32,542 nucleotides of DNA from Opitutaceae bacterium (GTDB taxonomy: Bacteria > Verrucomicrobiota > Verrucomicrobiia > Opitutales > Opitutaceae), in contig JAISGL010000168.1 in assembly GCA_031263125.1 (NCBI GenBank), positions 1 to 32,542 of the forward strand, written 5' to 3'. Below are positions 6,424-16,400 of the stretch, piece after piece (the first letter of the stretch is position 1; each line of letters begins with the position of its first letter). A program made the translations under genes and the position numbers. The notes beneath the pieces are model-generated. The model was not told where the DNA came from. It did no database searches and saw nothing but the letters and a program-made list of their open reading frames with translations.

Positions 6424-9288
6424 ATGATAAATCCGCATGCTGTTTTTCGTAATTTTTTGGGATGTGTCCTGATGGCGCTTTTGCCAGGCGTTTTGTGTGT
6501 CAGCGGCGGTGCGCAAAGTTTTTCGGCGCCCGACAAATCGCCGGCGTCGTTGCCGGCGTCATCGTCGGGCGGCAATGCGGACGCGGCGGCGGGTGCGTAC
6601 AATTCCGATTTCACGACGCCGGGTTTGGGCGCGGGGGCGCGTCCGGCGCCGGGCACGACGCAGGTGATCCAGGTGCCGGTTCCGAACACGGATGAGGAAC
6701 TGGCGCAGTTGCCGGCGGCGATCATCGGCAGCGTCGTCGACTCGACGAATCCGCAGGGCGAAATCATCTCGGCGACGTCACGCAGCCTGACGCGCGGCGG
6801 CAATGCGTGGACGCCGGTGATGGGCGAGTTTCACTATTCGCGTTGTCCGGCGGAGGAGTGGCGCGGGGAATTGCTCAAGATGAAGGCGGGCGGAATCGAC
6901 ATCGTGGCAACGTATGTGTTTTGGATTCACCACGAGGAGGTCGAGGGGAGTTTTGTGTGGAGCGGGGAGCGTGATTTGCGGAAGTTTGTGCAAACGTGCG
7001 CGGAGGTCGGGCTGGATGTGATCGTGCGCAGCGGGCCGTGGTGCCACGGCGAGGTGCGCAACGGCGGGCTGCCCGACTGGCTGGTGGCGAGCGAGTGCCG
7101 GTTGCGCTCGGACGATCCGGCGTATCTCAAAAAGGTGCGCGTGCTTTACCGCGAGATCGGCGCGCAGTTGCACGGGCTGCTCTGGAAGGACGGCGGGGTG
7201 GTCATCGGCGTGCAGATCGAAAACGAATACCGCGGGCCGGCGGAGCATTTGCTGACGTTGAAAAATATGGCGGTCGAGTGCGGCCTCAATGTGCCGCTCT
7301 ACACGCGCACGGGCTGGCCCGCGCTGACGACGCCGATGCCGCGGGGCGAGATGACGCCGCTCTACGGTGTCTACGCGGAGGGTTTTTGGGATCGCGAACT
7401 CACGCCGATGCCGGGCAGTTATTGGGCGGGGTTTCGTTTCAGCACGTTGCGAGTGGATGCGAACATCGCAAACGAGGCGCTTGGCCGCGCCGACGTGGCG
7501 GACGATCCCGACGTCGCCTCGTATCCGTATCTGACGTGCGAGATCGGCGGCGGCATGATGAGCGCGTATCACCGGCGCATCCTTGTCGATCCGCGCGACA
7601 TCGAATCGACCACGCTCGTGAAACTCGGCTCGGGCAGCGTGCAGCTCGGTTATTACATGTATCATGGCGGCGTGAATCCCGACGCGATCACGCCAGGAAT
7701 CACGCTCGAGGAAAACCAGTCCACGCGCTTCACGAACTGGAACGATCTGCCGAAAAAGAACTACGATTTCCAAGCGCCGCTCGGCGCGGCGGGGCAGGTG
7801 AGGCCGCAGTTTCATCTGCAACGGCGGCAGCATCTTTTCATGCACGATTTCGGCTATCTGCTGCCCGGAATGCCGGCGGTGCTGCCCGCAAACCGTCCGA
7901 AGGGAAAGGACGACAACGCCACGTTGCGCTGGGCGCTGCGCTCGAACGGACGCTCGGGTTTTATCTTCGTCAACAACTACCAGCGTTTGCAGCCGATGCC
8001 GGTTCATCGCGGCGTGCAATTCGCGCTCAACCTGCCGCCGGTCGAATCCGTTTCGCCGATACCGGGCGGCATCGCGACGTCGCGCTCGGAAAATCCCGCG
8101 GGCGCCGCGCCGGATGCCGCGCGCCGCGCCGTGGTAGCGCGAGCCGTGAGCAAGCGCATGGTGCCCGTCGCGCCGGTTGATATTCCGTCCGATGTGTCGT
8201 TCATGTGGCCCTTCAATCTCGATCTCGGCAGCGGCGCGATCCTCGCCTACGCGACCGCGCAACCGCTCTGTTACGTGGACACGCCCGACGAGAAAACGCG
8301 CACGTATTTTTTCTCCGAAATCCCCGGCATCCCGCCCGAGCTTGCCTTTGATGACACGACCGTGCGCCTGCTCGGCAACACCTCCGGACGCCACCGCGCC
8401 GGCGACGGGCTTGAACGCATCACAAGCGTGAAAACGGGCCGCGCGCGCGCGATCACGCTGCGTTCGCGCGACCCCGGCGCGATGACGATCCAGATCGTCG
8501 TGCTCACCCATGCCGATTCGCTCAATCTCTATAAATTCGCATGGGGCGGGGACGAGCGCGTGATCCTTTCGCCGCATGTCGTGACCATCGACACCGACGA
8601 GTCCCTGCGCGTGCATGCGCCCGTGTCCGGGCCGGTGGATGTTTACGTGTATCCGCTCCCGCCGGTGGAGAGCGGCAAAAAACAAAGCCTGTTTGCCCGC
8701 CTCGTGTCCCCGATCACCAATGCGATAAAGGAGACCGGCAGCATTTTCACGAAAATCACGGTGCCCGGCATTGGTGATCTGGCGGCGGCGGAAATCGCAT
8801 CGCCGCGCGCCGGGAAAATTCGCGACGCCGGCCCCGTGCGCGAGATTCCGGCGGGCCGCGCGCCGAAGCCCGTGGCCGCCTCGCCGCTCGACGCCGATTT
8901 TGCCGCAGCCGCCGTGTGGGAAATCACGCTGCCCGCCGGCGTTTGGAAACACGCCACGGAACCGTTGCTGCGCATTCACTACACCGGCGATGTCGCGCGC
9001 GTGCTCCTCGACGGAAAAGTGATTCTCGACGATTTCTACAACGGCCAGCCGCTGGATGTGCCGCTTGCGCGATTTGCGAGGGAGCTGGACGCAGGAGCGC
9101 GGCTTGCGGTGGAGATTCTGCCATTGCGCAAGGACGCCCCGATCATGCTGCCCAACAGCGCGCACCCGCGTTTCGGCGCACGCGCGTCGATTGTGGAACT
9201 GGGCAAAGTCGAGATTGTGCAAACATTCCTGCACATACTCACGCCCGCGGCGAGTGACGGGACAAACAAAGCCGAAACCGACGAATAA
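6424..9288 (+). CDS. Glycoside hydrolase family 35 beta-galactosidase-like protein, secreted
   Basis: GEFHYSRCPAEEWRGELLKMKAGGIDIVATYVFWIHHEEVEGSFVWSGERDLRKFVQ, IVRSGPWCHGEVRNGGLPDWL, GVQIENEY; signal-like N-terminus MINPHAVFRNFLGCVLMALLPGVLCVSGGAQ. ORF opens at 6238; 6424 chosen as start. Confidence 0.85.
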   Translation: MINPHAVFRNFLGCVLMALLPGVLCVSGGAQSFSAPDKSPASLPASSSGGNADAAAGAYNSDFTTPGLGAGARPAPGTTQVIQVPVPNTDEELAQLPAAIIGSVVDSTNPQGEIISATSRSLTRGGNAWTPVMGEFHYSRCPAEEWRGELLKMKAGGIDIVATYVFWIHHEEVEGSFVWSGERDLRKFVQTCAEVGLDVIVRSGPWCHGEVRNGGLPDWLVASECRLRSDDPAYLKKVRVLYREIGAQLHGLLWKDGGVVIGVQIENEYRGPAEHLLTLKNMAVECGLNVPLYTRTGWPALTTPMPRGEMTPLYGVYAEGFWDRELTPMPGSYWAGFRFSTLRVDANIANEALGRADVADDPDVASYPYLTCEIGGGMMSAYHRRILVDPRDIESTTLVKLGSGSVQLGYYMYHGGVNPDAITPGITLEENQSTRFTNWNDLPKKNYDFQAPLGAAGQVRPQFHLQRRQHLFMHDFGYLLPGMPAVLPANRPKGKDDNATLRWALRSNGRSGFIFVNNYQRLQPMPVHRGVQFALNLPPVESVSPIPGGIATSRSENPAGAAPDAARRAVVARAVSKRMVPVAPVDIPSDVSFMWPFNLDLGSGAILAYATAQPLCYVDTPDEKTRTYFFSEIPGIPPELAFDDTTVRLLGNTSGRHRAGDGLERITSVKTGRARAITLRSRDPGAMTIQIVVLTHADSLNLYKFAWGGDERVILSPHVVTIDTDESLRVHAPVSGPVDVYVYPLPPVESGKKQSLFARLVSPITNAIKETGSIFTKITVPGIGDLAAAEIASPRAGKIRDAGPVREIPAGRAPKPVAASPLDADFAAAAVWEITLPAGVWKHATEPLLRIHYTGDVARVLLDGKVILDDFYNGQPLDVPLARFARELDAGARLAVEILPLRKDAPIMLPNSAHPRFGARASIVELGKVEIVQTFLHILTPAASDGTNKAETDE

Positions 9289-9406
9289 CGCGCGGCGTGC
9301 ACGGCAGGTTTCCCCTGCAAGTTTCATGTACGTAAAAAAGAAAAGAAAAAAAGGGTCAGACATGATAACCATTGACGCGAACCTGTTTTTATGGCTGTTT
9401 TGTCCC

Positions 9407-10414
9407 ATGCGAGGTTATCGAATAAAAATTTATGGCGAAGATGCGGTTTATCACTGCATCTCACGCACCGTTAACGGCGAGCGACTCTTTGACGAAGACT
9501 CAAAGGAAATGCTTCGCCGGCAGATTTGGAAGATCGCCGACTATTGCGGCGTTACCATTCTCACCTACGCCGTCATGGACAACCACTTCCACGTACTCGT
9601 CAAGGTGCCCAAAAAGGCTCCCGTCGACGATGCGGAGTTGCTGCGCCGTTACAGGTTGCTTTACCCCGAGCCGACCCGCTTTAAGGGCGCTTCGCTGGCC
9701 GTCGTCGAGGCCCAGCTCAAGGCGGGCGGAGCCGGCGCCGAGGCGTGGCGCAGGCAGCAGCTCGCGCTCATGAATGACGTCTCTGCTTTCATGAAGCTCC
9801 TCAAGCAACGCTTCACCATTTGGTTTAATAAAACGCATTCCCGCTATGGGACGCTATGGTCTGAACGTTTCAAAAGCGTGCTTGTCCAGCCAACCGGACG
9901 CGTTGTGCGGACCATGGCCGCATATATTGACTTGAATCCTGTGCGCGCCGGACTTGTCGAAGATCCAAAGGATTATCGGTTTTGCGGCTATGGCGAGGCG
10001 GTCGCGGGCAGAAACAAGGCGCGGGATGGAATCATGCTTGTCGTCGGCGAAGAATATGCGCGCACATGGAAGTGCGCCCATGACGGATATTACCGGCCCA
10101 TGCTCATGGGCAGTGGCGTCCAACCACGCGCAGGCAAGGCCCGTGTGCCGGAAAAACTCTTCGAGGAAACGTTGCGTGCGAAGGGAAAACTTCCGCTGGA
10201 AACCGTATTGAGATGCCGGATACGTTACTTTACCGAAGGAGTGGTGCTTGGGAGCAGGGATTTTGTTGCAAAACAACTCACGCTTTATTGCCGGAAGGCA
10301 GGACTGCGCCGCCGCAAGTTGCCCCGGACGCTGCCGCCGGTATGCGATTGGGGCAGTGCAGATGCGAATGATATTTCGATCATGCGCATGCCGAGGAAAC
10401 GGGCGCCCGGCTGA
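9407..10414 (+). CDS. REP-associated tyrosine transposase-like protein (Y1_Tnp / IS200-like HUH)
   Basis: YHCISRTVNGERLFDEDSKEMLRRQIWKIADYCGVTILTYAVMDNHFHVLVKVP (HxH), RYGTLWSERFKSVLVQ, AAYIDLNPVRAGLVEDPKDYRFCGYGEAVAG. Alternative start at 9362. Confidence 0.9.
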   Translation: MRGYRIKIYGEDAVYHCISRTVNGERLFDEDSKEMLRRQIWKIADYCGVTILTYAVMDNHFHVLVKVPKKAPVDDAELLRRYRLLYPEPTRFKGASLAVVEAQLKAGGAGAEAWRRQQLALMNDVSAFMKLLKQRFTIWFNKTHSRYGTLWSERFKSVLVQPTGRVVRTMAAYIDLNPVRAGLVEDPKDYRFCGYGEAVAGRNKARDGIMLVVGEEYARTWKCAHDGYYRPMLMGSGVQPRAGKARVPEKLFEETLRAKGKLPLETVLRCRIRYFTEGVVLGSRDFVAKQLTLYCRKAGLRRRKLPRTLPPVCDWGSADANDISIMRMPRKRAPG

Positions 10415-10569
10415 ACAAGCATTGGGGGAAATCGCCGCTGTCCGTCGTTTTTTGCGGAGCTTGGATATCGTTCGCTTGTATACTATCCGGAAACTTGCCG
10501 TCCGGGAAACCGGGGATTGTGTTTTCGCGCGCCTGCCTCGTGCTACAATGCGAATGTATGAACTAACAT

Positions 10570-10588
10570 CCAACATGCAACATGTTGG
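10570..10588. repeat. Perfect hairpin CCAACATG-caa-CATGTTGG
   Basis: 8-bp perfect stem, 3-nt loop, about 155 bp downstream of the RAYT stop; no clear T-tract. Confidence 0.6.
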
Positions 10589-10643
10589 TTCAAGTTTCAA
10601 CACGTTGGTTGCCACAAACCGGCTGCGCGCAATCTGCGCGCCT

Positions 10644-10672
10644 CTTGTTTGCGTCCTCAGTCCGCAAACAAG
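10644..10672 (-). repeat. Hairpin downstream of the TPR pseudogene
   Basis: cttgtttgcg / cgcaaacaag, 10-bp perfect stem with 9-nt loop; no obvious U-tract, so not called as a terminator. Confidence 0.5.
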
Positions 10673-12576
10673 CCGGGAGCACCATCATTTTGTCGCAGCC
10701 GACAATCGCTCCAGATTTTCCTTTGCTTCCTGCAATCCGGGCTGCAAACGCAACGCCTCCCGCTCCTGCGCAATCGCCTCCTGTATCCGCCCGAGTTTTT
10801 CCAATGCGACAGCGTAACCATGGTGAATAACCGGCTGATAAGGCGCCAGTTTCAGCGCCTCTTCATATTGTGTCACCGCCCCGGCGTAACGCCCGCACTG
10901 CGTGAGAGCGACCGCATAATTATAGCGAATCTCCCCGCGCGCAGGCTCCGCGTTTACAGCCGCTTGATAATGCGGCAGGCTCTCCTCACCCCGGTTCAGG
11001 GCAACAAGAATATTCGCAAGCAGCACGTGATTCGACAAAGTATCCGGCACGGCATCCACCATCGCCTGCGCCAACGGTTGCGCAGACTCCGCATCTCCCT
11101 TTGCCATCAGCGCAACCGTCTGCCCGCCGACATGGCGCTGTCGCGAAGGGTCTTTCTGGAGGCAGATTTTATATTGTTCCGCGGCATCCTAATAACGCTG
11201 CAAATTATACAAAACATCCGCATAATTGATGCGGGCGCTGACGTCATTGGGAACGACCGCCAGTTCAGCCTCGAAATAGGGAATGGCCTCCTGCCAACGC
11301 CCCAACTGGGCGAGCAAGCGCGCCGCGTTGTCCTGAATATCCGCGCTCAACGGCGCAAGCGCCGCAGCTTTTTTATAATATTCCAACGCCTCCTCCAATT
11401 TGCCACCCTGCCGGGCTTTCACATTGCCCATGTTATTCAATGCCTCCGGATTCTTGTCATCAATCTCCAGCACTTTCTTGAAATAGCCCTCGGCCTTCGG
11501 AAGATTGTTTTTTGAATAACAGACATTTCCCATGACAATATATCCGGATGCCTTGTCCGGGAACATATCCAACAGCCGCCGGGCCATCCGCATGGTATCG
11601 TCAAATCGGCCCAATTTCATGAGCGCCTGGCAGTAGTTTGCAAGAAACACGTCCTCCAGTGCTATTTTTTTCTCGATGGACTGCTCATAATAATAAACAG
11701 CGTTTTCAAAGTCACCCATCGTCGCGTAGGCATGCCCCAGATTATTATAATGATCCCCGCGACCCGGATGAAGCGCGATGGCCTTTTCCAGATAGGGCAA
11801 TGCCTCATTTGCGCGCCTGCTTCGCACCAGCATATTGCCGACGTTCCCATTTGCCCGGGCACTTACCGGATATTTTTGCACAACATCCATCCATAGCGTA
11901 TCAGCATCGGCATAGACCTTGTTCCGCTCAAACGTCATCACGGTAAAAATCAGGACCACGGGCAATCCCACCCACAAAACACGCCTTGAAAGAAAATGAC
12001 ACCCCATCAAAACCACCGCCGCGACAACGGCGGTAAGCGGCAAATACATGCGATGCTCAGCGATAACCTGGGTCGCAACAGGGATCATTGTCGTCGTGGG
12101 CGCGAGCACGGCAAGATAAAATAACCCAAGCCAGCCCGCGCGTGGGTGCTTCCAATATAAAACGAAACATCCTGTTACAAATGCCATGGCAAACAATATC
12201 TGCCACCATACCTGTGCCGCGCTTGTATGCACAAAAAGACCGTAATCAAAAACCAACGGACATGGCACGATCGCGAGTTGCAGGTAGCGAACAAATGCCC
12301 AGCACTGGGACAGCGCGTAATACCACCATGTGATTTCAGGATCAGCAGAAAATCCAACTGTGTAACCCCGATTTCCCGTGCCAATCATGAGAAGCACCAG
12401 CGGAATTCACGCAAGCATAATGGAAATATGCCAACGCTTGCGTTGACGCAATGCCTCGCGAAGCGAATCGGAAATAAATGCGGCGTCGTAAAGAAAAAGC
12501 ATTATCGGAGTGGATACCATTACCTCCTTGGTCGCCATGCCGAGAAGGCAGAAAAAGACGGAGAGGATGAGCCAGA

Positions 12577-12670
12577 GTGTAGCATGGGCATTCTGCCCAT
12601 GTGCTGTTTTTTGTGGCACGGGCAACTTGTCCGTGGTTTTGGAAGACATGGGTTGGCAGACCGGGCAACC
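12577..12670. repeat. REP-like hairpin cluster, family IV, inside the TPR gene
   Basis: GTAG + CATGGGCA-ttc-TGCCCATG (12583-12601), then CACGGGCAACTTGTCCGTG (12616-12634) and GGGTTGgcagaccgggCAACC; translated in frame as GCPVCQPMSSKTTDKLPVPQKTAHGQNAHA within the TPR protein. Confidence 0.65.
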
Positions 12671-12740
12671 TCGAATGAAACAATACAGCGTCAGCAAATA
12701 AAACAGGGCCATGAGCGACTCGGCGCGTTGTATTATATAA

Positions 12741-12866
12741 CTGATGTTACGCGGACGGCAGGATTTTGTAGGGCCTGACCTTGTGTCAGGCCGCGCATGC
12801 GTAGGAGGCCGCACAGTAATTCGCGGCCTGACACAAAGTCAGGCCCTACGCGCCGCGTAACATCAG
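12741..12866. mobile_element. 126-bp palindromic frame element carrying a family I REP pair, inserted in the TPR gene
   Basis: ctgatgttacgcgg ... ccgcgtaacatcag; inner gtagggcctgaccttgtgtcaggcc (12768-12792) and inverse (12825-12849); flanked by direct TTATATAA on both sides. Same length as 1395-1520, with the central loop in opposite orientation. Confidence 0.85.
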
Positions 12867-13423
12867 TTATATAAGTAACCGACTCCGTTGCCAAAGGATG
12901 TGCCAGCCAGATCGCCGCCACGAGCCAGCCGAGCATGAAAGCGTTTTGCCCGAAGCGTTCGCGCAAGGCAGGCAACAGCAGCGTTCGGCGCACGACACCG
13001 AACAACGCAAGGCCGGCCAAAAAATGAATGAGCAGATTGCCCGCGTGATAACTCCACACGTCCAGCCCGCTAATTTTGTAATTGATCGCGAGCGTGAGAT
13101 TGAGCACCGGGCGGCCGCTGGCCGTCTCGCCTATTTTCAAGTCGGGAGTGAGCGCCGTGCGCCACTCACGGATGCTCATGTTGTCCTCTATGGAATAAAC
13201 ATCATCAAAGATGAAAGGACAATGGAACGTGTTGCCATAGGCGGCCAGAACGATAACAAGCAACGCGGCAGTTGCGAGCAGCATCTGCTGTTTTGTGACG
13301 GCAGCTTGCGTTACTTGTTTATTTTGAAACCGGGCCATGAAAACTGGCCAAAATTGGCCAGACCTGAAACTCGTAACTCAAGTAGAAAGAATGATCTTGC
13401 CTTGGATTATGAAATGGGAAGGT

Positions 13424-13468
13424 AAAATAAACAGGAGCGGCAGGAAGTGGTTCAACCTGCCGCTCCTG
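13424..13468 (-). terminator. Rho-independent terminator of the TonB-receptor gene
   Basis: Perfect 13-bp stem caggagcggcagg (13432-13444) / cctgccgctcctg (13456-13468), followed on the minus strand by TTTATTTT; 25 bp downstream of the 13494 stop. Confidence 0.85.
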
Positions 13469-13493
13469 TCTGCCCTACCGGACGAGAGTCTTT

Positions 13494-16400
13494 CTAGAAG
13501 TCACCTTTGACGCCGACACGGAAAGAGATGCCGGTGAGGGTTTCCTGCGAGAGTATTGCCGCAGAGTTTCTATACTGGCTTTGCGGCGAATTGAGAAGAT
13601 TGTCGCCCCTGAGATACAGAGAGAACCCCCTGGAAATACGGTAGACCAACTCGGCATTGAGCAGGAAACGGGCATGAACACCTATCCGCTGCTTGTAGTC
13701 CAAGTCTTCCACCGGCCAGTTTTGCCAGTAGCGCGACCTCCAATTGCCGCTGACCCGAATATACATATTCCGATTGCTGTAGCTGATGCCGCCCGACGCG
13801 AGTTTCGGGGCTGATGCGGCACCCTCTTTCCTCCAGTTCGGAACAACCCTGGTAAAATTGGCATCAACTTGCAGGCCGGGAATGGCGGGAATGCGCTGGC
13901 GGTAACTGAATTCGAGCGTCTGCATCGCCCTGTTTTCAACACTCTCGGGTTCCCATGTGTAGATTATGTAATTACTATCCAAAAAGGCATTAACGGTGTC
14001 CTCACCATACAGCTCGATGAGATTGCGCAGCGCCGGATTATTCGGATCATTGCTTTCAATGGGTGTTTCCGTATAGCTGGTGCCATCCCATTTGCGATAG
14101 GAATAGGTGAACGTGAAGGAGCCGGCAGGTTCAAAATAATACTCAAAGGCGGCCGAGTAAGTCCTGTAATGATCCGGCTCAAGGTTCGGATTCGGGGCAT
14201 ATGCCTCCATCTCCGTATCGCGCACCCTCCAATTGCTGGCGAGTTTATCGACGCTTACGCGCCCGAAGCCTTCGCTATAGCCCAAGTGGGCGGTGAGATT
14301 GGGGGTGAAATTATATTTCACGGCGGCGCTGGGCAACAGGAACGAATAGCTGTTCGTTGTCGTCGTGCGCTCACCTTTTTTGTACATCGCATCAACCCAT
14401 TGGTCAGTGCCCTCCATCCCGGGATCACCGCCGACGGCAAGCAACGTTTGCCCCCTTGTCAGCGGGATGAGTGTAATGGCTTCCTGATCGGTGTATTCAT
14501 AACGATAGCCTGCCTGAAAAACAAAGCCCTTCCATGGACGCACCTCGCCCATGAAATAGCCCGCGTAGATGGTTTCGGAAAGATTGCGCCGTCCCGTATA
14601 GCCGGCGATACGATCATTCAACGTGTCATTTGGATTTCTATAGAACCAATCCGGATTATCCTTGTAGGTTTGGTAGAGGAGGGTCTGGTTGATCACCGGG
14701 ATGTTCAGATCGGAGATGTTTCCGCCAAAATGAGGATCGAAATGATAGTCCGAAAGGAAGTAGGGATCCGAGAGGCGCGGCACATTGGGGTCAACATAGG
14801 CTGCATTCACGCCAGCATCATAGTTCGCGGCCGAGGTGCCGCGTATGGTTGGCTGCAATACCGAGACAGCGCCGATATATTGGTAGTGGTTGGCCAGGGC
14901 CGTGCGGTTGCCATCAACAGGCTGCCATGCGTTGTATATGCTTTTCCGTCCGTTGAAGCCTGTCTTGAACCAAAGGGGGAATTTGGTCGGAGCGTCCCAG
15001 CGCAGGTCTACTTTCAGGGTGGGGATGGTCTGCTTGTTATTGCTGGGCAGTTCCTCTAACAATGCATAGGTGCCATCCTGCTTGTATCGGCCGATATCAC
15101 CCATTTCCCCGGTCAGGCTGTCATCGGCTGTCATTGTGGCCCTGTGACCGCGGTAGAAAGACCAGTCCATTTCCCTCGTGCTGCTACGCTCGCCCCATAG
15201 GCTGTAGTCATTGCTGGCATCGGTTCGCGACCTATACATATTGACACGGGAAAACCATTTGTCATTGGTCGGGTTCTTGTTGCCCACCCCGTAGGAAAAA
15301 GTGAAAACACCATCAAGGGTGAAGCGGTAGCGTTTCCAGTTGAAGGTTGAGGTGATGGTGTCCGTTTTGCTGGTATTGTAGGAGGCCGTTTGCGAGATGC
15401 TGTTTTGGGTGGCGGTTTCGTTTTCCGGGGCCGAGATCACGAGAAGGCTGCTCGAATCGGAAGTATTATTCCTGCCTGTTTTGAAAAGAACATTCCGGTT
15501 GAACGAAGTGGTGTTTCTCATGTCATGGGAATACTGGATTGAGAATTTGGCATACGGGCTGATTTTCCAATCATACTGAATACTACCGCTGAGGCGCTCG
15601 CTCTGCGTTTGTGAATTTCGGTAAGTCACTTGGTCGAGAAACGGGCTTATCATTTTCAAGTCGCCCCTGGGTATTGCATCGACCCTGTTGGTTTCGCGGA
15701 AATCCTCCTGCGCGCTGAGTTGTACCAAAAGCCCCATGGTGCCTTGTCTGAACGGTGTCGAATAACTCATATTGAAACCGGGCTGGAGTTTGATACTTTT
15801 GCCATCGTCGGCGCCGGGGGTGCGCTTCAGGTTCATGTTATAGGAATTGGTGGTGAAAAACGCATCATAACGAAACAGCGCTGTTTTGCTGTCGAAGGCG
15901 CTCTTGGTTCGCATGACGATGCCGCCGGCGGGAGCGTCGCCTTCCATGTCGGCGCTTACCGTCCTGCGTATTTCGATGCTTTCGATGCCGTTGATTGAGA
16001 CCTGGTCGAAGCGGAAGGAACGGGAGTCTTCATCAAATCCACCCTTGGCACCACTGGCCATGCGGGCGCCGTTCAAATAGACGCCGGTAAGCGAGGGGTC
16101 CATGCCACCAATACTGATTTGATCGGCCTCGCCGGTTACGTCATCCTCCAGCGCGCTGAGACCGGGCATGTTCCGAAGGAATTCGGCAATGTTGCCATTT
16201 GGCACGGTGCCAAAGCTGTCCGTGGCGAGCACGGTGGACATGGTCATGCTGTTTTTCTGATCCATGAACGCGCGCGCGTTGCCGGCACGTTCCGTGGTGA
16301 CAGTGAGTTTGTCCAGCATGACAACGTCATCCTTCGTCTCGCTTGCGCTGGGCGCGCTCAGGGAACTGGGCGTGAGGCGCAATTCGAAGTCAGCAGTGAC

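Larger units (their letters stand above)
10685..13338 (-). pseudogene. Disrupted TPR-repeat membrane protein (multi-TM N-terminus plus C-terminal TPRs)
   Basis: Three collinear minus-strand ORFs (12733-13338, 12407-12814, 11189-12397) and a fourth (10685-11107) are parts of one protein. It is frameshifted by a repeat at 12741-12866 and has in-frame TGA (12407-12409) and TAG (11189-11191) codons; reading frame and homology-like sequence continue past both stops. Confidence 0.85.

Noticed and set aside
6778-9408. 876-aa minus-strand ORF antisense to the GH35 gene
   Set aside because: Shadow ORF of a high-GC coding region: Arg/His/Ala-rich composition and no recognisable domain, while the plus strand has clear GH35 motifs.
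11189-12409. Stop-codon recoding (TGA/TAG) in the TPR gene
   Set aside because: Two different stop codons plus a frameshifting insertion in the same gene make pseudogenisation far simpler; other genes show no in-frame stops.
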